Source of the DNA: a virus
DNA length: 22,265 nt
Strand: one strand, 5' to 3'
Virus record (IMG/VR): IMGVR_UViG_3300034062_004105
Location: 1-22,265 of that record
Shown here: positions 11,190 to 17,545 of the stretch, piece after piece
How the letters are laid out: each line of letters opens with the position of its first letter
Numbering within the stretch: position 1 is the stretch's first letter
Notes under the pieces: model-generated
The model's input: only the letters and a program-made list of their open reading frames with translations
The model's database searches: none
What the model was told of the DNA's origin: nothing
Made by a program: the position numbers and the translations under genes

Positions 11190-11671
11190 CGGTGTTCCTC
11201 GCGATGAAGCAGGAGAGCCAAGAGCGAGTAGCTCGCGAGATCGAAGAGGTTGTCTTCGAGCGACTCGTTTTCCAGCCGCCCGGTCGCGTTGTACGCGGCG
11301 AGCCTCGTCACCTTGTCGGAGAGCCTGACCATCGCGCCCTTCCACGCCGGGATCCCGACGAACTTCGCTCCGTTGCGAATGTTGGCGAGCGGGTCTTCGC
11401 CGCTCGGGCAGCCGTAGTCTCGGCTCTTGCGACGGTGCATCTCTTTCAAGGCATCGCACAGATCGAAGAACTCCTGCGACGTGGGGTGAACGTCAGACCG
11501 CAGGAGCGAGTCGCCGCGCATCCGCAATCCTTCGCAGCACGAAGGAACCGTGTCGCCCTGGTCGAGTTGGTAGCCGATCATCTTTTCGTCGCTCGGGTCG
11601 GTCGCTTCGAGCCGAGCCTTGACCGCTGCCCGCATCGCCTCGTTCGCTTTCTCCAGAATCGCCGCTGTCAT
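11186..11671 (-). CDS. MazG/DUF1599-like nucleotide pyrophosphohydrolase-type protein (161 aa)
   Basis: The C-terminal half reads KSRDYGCPSGEDPLANIR, then WKGAMVRLSDKVTRLAAY, NESLEDNLFDLASYSLLALL. This matches the all-alpha pattern K-DYG...N...R-DK--RL...NES--D---DLA-YALL of phage DUF1599 (nucleotide-modification-associated domain 1) and MazG-like enzymes, which hydrolyse (d)NTPs to monophosphates. The acidic residues in NESLEDNLFDLA would bind metal. A GAAAGGAA site lies before the ATG, which overlaps the upstream stop (ATGA). In phages such genes adjust nucleotide pools or support modified DNA. Substrate unknown. Confidence 0.65.
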   Translation of the reverse strand: MTAAILEKANEAMRAAVKARLEATDPSDEKMIGYQLDQGDTVPSCCEGLRMRGDSLLRSDVHPTSQEFFDLCDALKEMHRRKSRDYGCPSGEDPLANIRNGAKFVGIPAWKGAMVRLSDKVTRLAAYNATGRLENESLEDNLFDLASYSLLALLLHREEHR

Positions 11672-12855
11672 GTGAGTTCCTTTCTCGGCCCTGCTACGTG
11701 CGTCGCGGTCAACCCACCGTCGAACGCGTAGAGGTGAGTCTCCATCGCTTGTCTAGCGTTCAGAAATCCCAGGCTCGCGTGCCAATCATCGGCGACGCAG
11801 AGCGAGGGTGCGGTTCGCACGAGCACGCCGTCGATCGTCTCGATCGGTCGCGACCACTCGGCAGCGGTCGAGTGGTAATGCCCGGTGTGGTACTCGCGGT
11901 ACGGGCACACCGCCCACTGCGACGCCGCCTCGATCGCCATGAGTTGCGGGAGCTTCTTCTTCGCCCGATGCCCGTGGGCGAAGCCCAGCAGGTTCCGCCC
12001 GTGCGAGAGGTACTTCCGCCCCGTGTAGCGTTCGTCGATCGTGATCCGCTTGTCGTTTCGGTATCGCTCCAGCAAGAGCCGATGGAAGACCCACGAGAGC
12101 GTCTCGTCGTGGTTGCCATGCACGAGCACCACATCGGTCGGAACCGTCTCGGCGGATCGCTCCACGATCCCGAGAAATGTCGTGACGCCAACATCCAGCA
12201 TCTTCTGGAGTCGCCCGTCGCGTTCGAGCAGCGTGCCGCTGGAAGTCTCGGCACGCTCGGCTCGATCGTAATGGAACAGATCACCTAGGAAGGCGATCGT
12301 GCGGCGAGTGGGCTTGTGGGAATCTCCCACCGCCAGGAGCTCATGCCCAGCCTCGCGCACGACTCGCTCGGCAATCGAGAGATCCCAATCCGCCCCCGTG
12401 GTCGCCTTCCACGAGTAGTTTCCCAGATGCGTGTCGCTGACCACGAGCACTTGCCAGAGCCCCGGCTTGGGCTTACCATGCCCCTTCGCTGCCGGGCGGC
12501 GAATCTCGCGGGTCGCCGCCCCGATCATCGCCTCGACCGCCTCGCGGACGTTCGGCCCCGACTTGGGTCTCAGCCTGACGAACACGCGATGCAGTTCGGT
12601 GACGGTTGTGCCGCCCTCGCCGTCGCCCGAGGCACACTCCCACTTCGTCGCCTCGGATGCCGCCACCTCATAGCGAGTCATATCCGCTTCGATATGGGCG
12701 AGCAGATCCTCGACCGTCTTGATCCGCCGGCTCGTGGAGCGGGCTTCGAGCGTGTCGCCTTCCTGCCGCTGCGTAACCTGTTCCGCCGTGGCCGGCGGGC
12801 TAGGTGCGGGCAGACTCGACACGACAGCCGCTTTCAGTCCTTGCTTGCCAGCCAT
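11668..12855 (-). CDS. Calcineurin-like metallophosphoesterase (395 aa)
   Basis: All metal-binding motifs are present in order: SDTHLGN (Asp141, His143), FLGDLFH (Asp192), VHGNHDE (Asn248, His249), GFAHGHR and TGHYHST (His326, His328). This is the two-metal phosphoesterase fold found in DNA repair nucleases, phosphatases and cyclic-nucleotide hydrolases. The first about 130 residues are a separate charged region of unknown fold (EQVTQRQEGDTLEARST, VREAVEAMIGAATREIRR). GGGAG precedes the ATG, and the start overlaps the previous gene by 22 nt. Whether it acts on DNA, RNA or protein cannot be told from sequence. It lies between tail genes and a nucleotide hydrolase. Confidence 0.85.
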   Translation of the reverse strand: MAGKQGLKAAVVSSLPAPSPPATAEQVTQRQEGDTLEARSTSRRIKTVEDLLAHIEADMTRYEVAASEATKWECASGDGEGGTTVTELHRVFVRLRPKSGPNVREAVEAMIGAATREIRRPAAKGHGKPKPGLWQVLVVSDTHLGNYSWKATTGADWDLSIAERVVREAGHELLAVGDSHKPTRRTIAFLGDLFHYDRAERAETSSGTLLERDGRLQKMLDVGVTTFLGIVERSAETVPTDVVLVHGNHDETLSWVFHRLLLERYRNDKRITIDERYTGRKYLSHGRNLLGFAHGHRAKKKLPQLMAIEAASQWAVCPYREYHTGHYHSTAAEWSRPIETIDGVLVRTAPSLCVADDWHASLGFLNARQAMETHLYAFDGGLTATHVAGPRKELT

Positions 12856-13085
12856 TCACGCACTCCCGGTACGCCGCAGATCGTGATGCCGCGTTGCTGA
12901 CAGTTCGCCACGATTGCTGCGGCAAGGCTGCGGCCCGAGGCTTGAATGGTGCCCGCCCGCCATTCGCGTTTGATCGCAATCAGTTCGTCGCGCACGTCAT
13001 TGGGCAATCGGTCGATCCAGCGAAGCGGCAGCCTTGGGGCTTGCGGGGCAGCAGCCGCCACGATCGCAGAGCGGAGATCATTCAC
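12834..13085 (-). CDS. Small hypothetical protein (83 aa)
   Basis: It starts with GTG at 13085, with GGAGG 6 nt upstream and an 8-nt overlap with the metallopeptidase gene. The product contains LRWIDRLPNDVRDELIAI, then WRAGTIQASGRSLAAAIV and GITICGVPGVREWLASKD, mostly helical. The C-terminal end resembles small DNA-binding helices, but no family is certain. It is tightly coupled to the metallophosphoesterase (22-nt overlap), suggesting co-expression or joint action. Confidence 0.62.
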   Translation of the reverse strand: MNDLRSAIVAAAAPQAPRLPLRWIDRLPNDVRDELIAIKREWRAGTIQASGRSLAAAIVANCQQRGITICGVPGVREWLASKD

Positions 13086-13362
13086 GCGGCACCTCCTTGT
13101 ACCCGAGCATGGTCAGCACACGCCGCTGCACGCGTGCAAGTTCGGTCACCGCTTCCTCGCTGATGCTCGGCCCGAGCACTGCGTGGGCGATCTCGTGAAG
13201 CACCGTCTCCAACTTCTGCGACCCCGTGCAGCGATCGTCAATCAGGATTCGCGGGCTGGTCGCGTTATCAAAGAACGTCCAGCCCATCGCGTCCCCCTTG
13301 AGCCGGGTGAACCGCAAGAGCCAACGCTTGCCGTCGATCGTGATGTGGTGATCTTCCGCCAC
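13078..13362 (-). CDS. HExxH metallopeptidase-like protein (94 aa)
   Basis: The motif LHEIAHAVLG (residues about 55-64) is a zinc-binding HExxH helix. The downstream segment SISEEAVTELARVQ supplies glutamates that could be the third ligand. The N-terminal about 45 residues are strand-like (KRWLLRFTRLKGDAMGWTFF, RILIDDRC). This is the shape of short phage SprT/ImmA-like minimal metallopeptidases. It starts with GTG at 13362 with AAAGGG upstream. The substrate is unknown: it could process a structural protein or cleave a host regulator. Confidence 0.68.
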   Translation of the reverse strand: MAEDHHITIDGKRWLLRFTRLKGDAMGWTFFDNATSPRILIDDRCTGSQKLETVLHEIAHAVLGPSISEEAVTELARVQRRVLTMLGYKEVPRE

Positions 13363-13397
13363 GACGAGCCCTTTCGCCCGTCAGTGTCGCGAGGATG

Positions 13398-13718
13398 TCA
13401 ACCGAACACAGCCTTCGCGTATCGCTGGGCGAGCCGCCTCGCGACGCGTTGCACACGAACGCCGGCATCATTCAGCCACTTCTGGCGAGCCTCACACCCG
13501 CACTCGCCCGGCTTGCCGGCAGTTCGCGTCCACCGCTCGACTCGCTCCTTCGTGACGCCGAGCCGAGAGAGCGAACGCTCCACGAAGTCGCCGAGCAAAA
13601 ACGGCCGCCACGGCTGCGGCGGGGGCGGGCGGCACTGCCGAAACGTCGGCCGCGACTTCGCCCGGTAGCCGCACGTCGGGCAAGTCAGCGATTTGCTGAA
13701 GTCGCAGAGCTGCGTCAT
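13398..13718 (-). CDS. Small Cys-rich protein with zinc-ribbon-like start (106 aa)
   Basis: The N-terminus has four cysteines (C5, C13-x2-C16, C29; TCPTCGY) as in a zinc ribbon. After a Pro-rich spacer (PPPPQPWRPF), a second domain has ECGCEARQKWLNDAGVR. A Cys-x-Cys next to a helix is a pattern I associate with small phage structural proteins near tail fibres. The ATG at 13718 overlaps the stop of the 749-aa protein (ATGA). Unknown function; it may be a chaperone or tip component for the upstream adhesin-like protein. Confidence 0.65.
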   Translation of the reverse strand: MTQLCDFSKSLTCPTCGYRAKSRPTFRQCRPPPPQPWRPFLLGDFVERSLSRLGVTKERVERWTRTAGKPGECGCEARQKWLNDAGVRVQRVARRLAQRYAKAVFG

Positions 13719-15964
13719 AGGATGGTCATGCTGTCGCCGAAAGCATTGGCCCAGACGCCCGCAGGCGGGCTGCATAGCGGCCCCGTCACACAGTCTGAGC
13801 AGTCTTGTATCTCAAGGTCTTCTACCCACGCCGTGCACTTCGGAGGGCAATCGATGTCGCAGCCATCCGGCTCTGCCGAGCTATGTGGCGGAAACGGCAC
13901 GAACACGCGGCCCAGACTGTCATGGGCAGAGCACGGAGCGATATAGACGCTCGGCAAGCCAAAGAAAGACCATCGCAGCACTCCAAGCCTCGCCAGTATT
14001 CCGCCTGGAGAATACAACGGCGAGGACGCCAACAGCATCACATAAGTGCCAGACGGCTGCCAAATGCCGCCCTGGGTGTTCACCCACTCAACAGTGATTT
14101 CCTCTGGCACCGGATCGGTGCCGCGACAGCACTGGTTGCACGATCGCTCGCCCGCGTAGCCATCCTCCGAATCGTATTCGCCTCCAGGCGTCACGACGGC
14201 TGTCACTCCATCGGCGTCGGTTGCAGTGAACGACAGATCGTCACAGTCTGTGACATTCGTTGTGGATGTCAGCGTCGTGGCGCACGTCTCGGAAGGCATC
14301 GGAAAGTCGCTGCTAGTCGAAAGCAACTCATTCTCGAACAGAACCAGCGGCGGCAGCGACGGCCCTCGATACTCGACCCGGACGGAGCCTCGCAGCCCGT
14401 ATAGGTTGCCGACGCCACAAAAGCGATGCTCGTAGATACATCGGCTGGCGTCTGGAGCCGTCTCCACCCCGTGCACGGCAGTAGCGACGGTCGCGCGTTT
14501 CAGAACAAAGGAGCGACCGTTGTACGTTGTGCCGCAGCACACCGGGAACTCCGGGTACTGCTGATACCCGCTGCCGCCGTTCGTGATCGAGATGGCTGCT
14601 ATCTGGCCGAATGTCGGGCTGGTCGGATCGTCATCAACCGTCACGTCGAACGTGGCACCCGACCCCTCGCTGGGCCTCCACTGGCTGCCGACCGGAAACT
14701 CTGACGGCGATTCAAACACGGTGATCGCGACCGTAGACACATATGGCGGCTCGCTCGCGTCAACGTGGTAGTAACTGCCAGGAGTCTCAACGGCGACTAT
14801 CAACGCGCCGGCAGAGGTTTCGTAATATGACCCGCGATTCAGCGCGTTGATCGCTACCGAATGCAGTTCGTCGGTTCGCGAGCCGATGTATTCGCCAGCC
14901 GGGCCGGCGACGAGGGGCGAAACATCCGGCGCGACAAATACCGCTGTAATCGCGCCGTTGCCATCGACCGATTCGATGTCCAGAAACGCATTCACATTTG
15001 CGATCCCGTCATCAGCAGACGCGAATGTGAGGTCTATGCCCTCGAACTGCTGATACCCGCTGCCGCCATTGAGCACCGTTACGCTGGCAAGTTCGTACAG
15101 TTTCTTGTTCGGAGCGGGCCACTGATTGGACGGGAGCAGCGTCCACACGGCCTCAAGAGACGCACCCGAGCCGCCGGTAGTGTTGATCGAAAACACCGGG
15201 ATCGGCTCATCGTGAACTACTCTGGCGGTTGCGACCGCAGCGGCAACCTCGACTCCGTTCGCGCCATCGTCAAACGTGATCGCCGCCCCTTCTGTGTAGC
15301 CGCTGCCGCCGTTGGTGACGCTGACGGAATCCACCCCCCAGGTAGCGTTGCCGTTGTAGAGCAGCGACACCGTGGCGGTAGCGTTGCCGCTGATCGTCAG
15401 CGTAGGCTCGGCTCGACCCACATAGAGCCTCGCCGTCGCCGCTTGCTCGACCGTGTCATCCACAGCGGCGGTAATCACGAGATACTCGCCATCGACGTAG
15501 CCGCTCCCGCCTGTGGCCGTCACGGACGCTAGTTGCCAGAAATCCACACCGCAGGCGTTGGGCACGACGTTGAAAGTGGGCGTGAAGGTCGCTCCGCTGC
15601 CCTGGCCGGAAAACGAAAGCGTCGGTGCAGTCCTGCCAAGGATCGCGTATCCCGTGCCCGCGTTGGTGATCGTGACGGCTGATATCGCGCCGCCCGACTC
15701 GGTGAGGGTCGCGGCGGCATTGTTGCCGAAGCACGCGGTGAAAATGGGCGACAGCCGATTCGGCCCCTCCCTGGAATCAGGGAATCCGCTGAGCGTGACC
15801 GTTACCGTGTCGGGCAGCGACCCTTGCGTGCACAGGCTGCACCCGCAGCACGGGCTACACGGTGAGCCGAGCATAAGCCCCATCGGGTACATCGAAACCG
15901 CGAACGCCAGCACCGCCAGAAGCGGCAGCGACGCGGGCTCAACAGCGGCGAGAAACTCGATCAT
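13715..15964 (-). CDS. Large Cys-rich tail/adhesin-like protein with GGSGY repeats (749 aa)
   Basis: The N-terminus has a hydrophobic helix (about residues 10-33, SLPLLAVLAFAVSMYPMG) followed by a dense Cys cluster CSPCCGCSLC and LPDTVTVTLSGF. The body carries at least five (V/I)T(I/V)-NGGSGY units (TITNAGTGY, VTATGGSGY, SVTNGGSGY, TVLNGGSGY, SITNGGSGY), each preceding beta-rich segments of about 40-80 residues, as in repetitive phage fibres. Further Cys pairs (CNQCC, CDIDCPPKC, CSDC) lie near the C-terminus. It follows the tail genes, so it is probably a receptor-binding or decoration structure. The ATG at 15964 overlaps the upstream stop (ATGA). A 22-bp identical DNA repeat within it could promote recombination. 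Confidence 0.72.
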   Translation of the reverse strand: MIEFLAAVEPASLPLLAVLAFAVSMYPMGLMLGSPCSPCCGCSLCTQGSLPDTVTVTLSGFPDSREGPNRLSPIFTACFGNNAAATLTESGGAISAVTITNAGTGYAILGRTAPTLSFSGQGSGATFTPTFNVVPNACGVDFWQLASVTATGGSGYVDGEYLVITAAVDDTVEQAATARLYVGRAEPTLTISGNATATVSLLYNGNATWGVDSVSVTNGGSGYTEGAAITFDDGANGVEVAAAVATARVVHDEPIPVFSINTTGGSGASLEAVWTLLPSNQWPAPNKKLYELASVTVLNGGSGYQQFEGIDLTFASADDGIANVNAFLDIESVDGNGAITAVFVAPDVSPLVAGPAGEYIGSRTDELHSVAINALNRGSYYETSAGALIVAVETPGSYYHVDASEPPYVSTVAITVFESPSEFPVGSQWRPSEGSGATFDVTVDDDPTSPTFGQIAAISITNGGSGYQQYPEFPVCCGTTYNGRSFVLKRATVATAVHGVETAPDASRCIYEHRFCGVGNLYGLRGSVRVEYRGPSLPPLVLFENELLSTSSDFPMPSETCATTLTSTTNVTDCDDLSFTATDADGVTAVVTPGGEYDSEDGYAGERSCNQCCRGTDPVPEEITVEWVNTQGGIWQPSGTYVMLLASSPLYSPGGILARLGVLRWSFFGLPSVYIAPCSAHDSLGRVFVPFPPHSSAEPDGCDIDCPPKCTAWVEDLEIQDCSDCVTGPLCSPPAGVWANAFGDSMTIL
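14557..15067 (-). repeat. Pair of 22-bp direct repeats inside the GGSGY-repeat gene
   Basis: An identical 22-bp sequence occurs at 14557-14578 and 15046-15067; it encodes the GGSGYQQ segment. Related degenerate copies encode the other GGSGY units (for example near 15295 and 15490). Recombination between the 22-mers would delete 489 bp, exactly 163 codons, keeping the frame. Confidence 0.85.
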
Positions 15965-16299
15965 GAGCAGCGGGCAGCGATGAGATACCACGCTGAGCCG
16001 TCCTTCGCGATCGCACACGGCGTTGAGGACGCAGTGCCCGACGTAGTGATCGCAGCAAACAGGTTGTATGCAATCACGGTGTTTGGCGTGGTGGTCACGT
16101 TTCTGAACGTCACTGTCTTCGGCGTGTCAATCGCCCATGCCCCAGTGAACGCACACATGCGAAACACTTTGCCGGCAGGCGGATCGACCTTGCCGAACGT
16201 CAGCGGAGCCCCGTCCCGGTCGCCTTGTTCGACGCGGCGCACGACGGCGGCGATCCGCTCGGCGGCACCGCGAGTGAAATCGACGCGGGCGGTACTCAC
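15961..16299 (-). CDS. Hypothetical tail-region protein (112 aa)
   Basis: It starts with GTG at 16299, sharing one base with the stop of the previous gene, with GGAGGAG just upstream. The product begins MSTARVDFTRGAAERIAAVV, contains RVEQGDRDGAPLTFG, then alternating strand-like segments (FRMCAFTGAWAIDTPKTVTF, NTVIAYNLFAAITTSG). It looks like a small beta-sandwich structural protein. The stop overlaps the start of the 749-aa protein, so the two are translationally coupled. No family is recognised. Confidence 0.65.
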   Translation of the reverse strand: MSTARVDFTRGAAERIAAVVRRVEQGDRDGAPLTFGKVDPPAGKVFRMCAFTGAWAIDTPKTVTFRNVTTTPNTVIAYNLFAAITTSGTASSTPCAIAKDGSAWYLIAARCS

Positions 16300-16667
16300 T
16301 ACTCCTCCAGGATCTGGAGGAGCAGCCGCGAGTTCGGAGAGTCAGCCTTCGCCGCGTAGTTGCCCGCCGCCAGCCGCAGCACGGCAGCATCGCCCGGCTT
16401 CAGCCGCACCGTCTCGAAGAGCGTCGTGCCGCTGAGCCGGCCGAAGGACACGGTATGCGTGCCGCTGGTCGCGAGTGACCGGGCGAAGCACAGCCCCAGG
16501 TTCGACGCCGATGCCGTGGTGATCGCCTGTGTGCTCGTGCCGACGTTGAGCGTGAGAGCAAGCAAGCCCGTCGTGGCAAAGTCACTCGTGATGTTGGACG
16601 CGTTGAGGTTCTGATTCAACGCCCCGGCGTTGACGTTCACATTCACGCTGTAGGAAATGTCGGGCAT
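16299..16667 (-). CDS. Hypothetical structural protein (122 aa), beta-rich
   Basis: The ATG at 16667 has AGGAG 6 nt upstream and follows the stop of the 289-aa gene by 8 nt. The product begins MPDISYSVNVNVNAGALNQN and is rich in Thr, Ser and Asn strands (GLLALTLNVGTSTQAITT, SGTHTVSFGRLSGTTLFETV), ending with LLLQILEE. This composition is typical of phage tail or decoration proteins. The longer in-frame ORF running into the previous gene was rejected because the extra residues are Arg/Pro-rich shadow sequence. Function unknown. Confidence 0.68.
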   Translation of the reverse strand: MPDISYSVNVNVNAGALNQNLNASNITSDFATTGLLALTLNVGTSTQAITTASASNLGLCFARSLATSGTHTVSFGRLSGTTLFETVRLKPGDAAVLRLAAGNYAAKADSPNSRLLLQILEE

Positions 16668-16675
16668 GGTTGCTC

Positions 16676-17545
16676 CTAAGACGGCGGCGCGCCGAAGTAT
16701 TGGGACATTGAGATTCTTTTGTAGACGCGGCGAGTGAGGATCGCAGGCAGATTGCCGCCGGTTTGCTTGCCGCCGCTGCCGTTGAGGGCGATCGGATTCG
16801 CGGATGCGACTTGCTCGCCGTCCGGGCCTTGAACGTCGGCTCGCCTCTTTACGCTGCCGTCGATGTAGTTGAAGCCGACATCGGGCAGGAGCAGGCTCCA
16901 CCCGCTCTGACGGCAGAGCAGTTCGCTCGTGATCTTCCAGTAGCGAACCTCTTGCCCGTTCAACTGCTCAACGGCTTGCTCGCCGCTGATGCCCTGCACC
17001 TTCACGCCGTCCGTTGGGAACCCGAGATAGCTGCCGTCGTTCACGCAGTTCGTAACCGCCGCCGCGAGAGCCGAGGGGAAGTTTTGCCGGTTGCTCTGGA
17101 TCGTGACCTTCTGCTGGGCTTCATCGACGGTCAGACCCTCGAAGTAATCGCCGGCTGAGTTTGTGAGCGGCTTCTGCGTTGAGCCGTCGTAGTAGTAGAG
17201 GGCGGGCACCGCGACGCCTTGTGTCTGGAACTTCCACACGTCGGGCCGCAGCCACGGCAAGAGATTCGCACTTTGCTCGTCAGCCTCGGGGATCTTGTAG
17301 CGGGCGATCAGTTCGGAGTGATACCGATTGCCCTCGTATGCTTCGTTGTATTCGAGTTCGTAGCACCGGGCGAAAGACTCTTCGGGGTGCGGCGTAAAAT
17401 GCTCCACGCCGATGGTGCTGACCACCAGGGCAGCCGGCGTGTCGGGGGTGTTGAGCGTCGCGATGAAACGCCGCTCATACTCGGGCGACGCCCCGATCAG
17501 ATGCGTCGCGGTACGCGGCAGTTCGTTCCAAGAGTGAACGCTCAT
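16676..17545 (-). CDS. Hypothetical tail protein (289 aa)
   Basis: The ATG at 17545 overlaps the tape-measure stop (TGATG). The product starts MSVHSWNELPRTATHLIGAS, has a region rich in aromatic residues (CYELEYNEAYEGNRYHSELI), a central segment NSAGDYFEGLTVDEAQQKVT, and a C-terminal LLPDVGFNYIDGSVKRRADV, ending SMSQYFGAPPS. In tailed phages the gene after the tape measure usually encodes the distal tail or a baseplate-hub protein, so that is the best guess. I see no recognisable motif, so the function is inferred from position only. Confidence 0.72.
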   Translation of the reverse strand: MSVHSWNELPRTATHLIGASPEYERRFIATLNTPDTPAALVVSTIGVEHFTPHPEESFARCYELEYNEAYEGNRYHSELIARYKIPEADEQSANLLPWLRPDVWKFQTQGVAVPALYYYDGSTQKPLTNSAGDYFEGLTVDEAQQKVTIQSNRQNFPSALAAAVTNCVNDGSYLGFPTDGVKVQGISGEQAVEQLNGQEVRYWKITSELLCRQSGWSLLLPDVGFNYIDGSVKRRADVQGPDGEQVASANPIALNGSGGKQTGGNLPAILTRRVYKRISMSQYFGAPPS

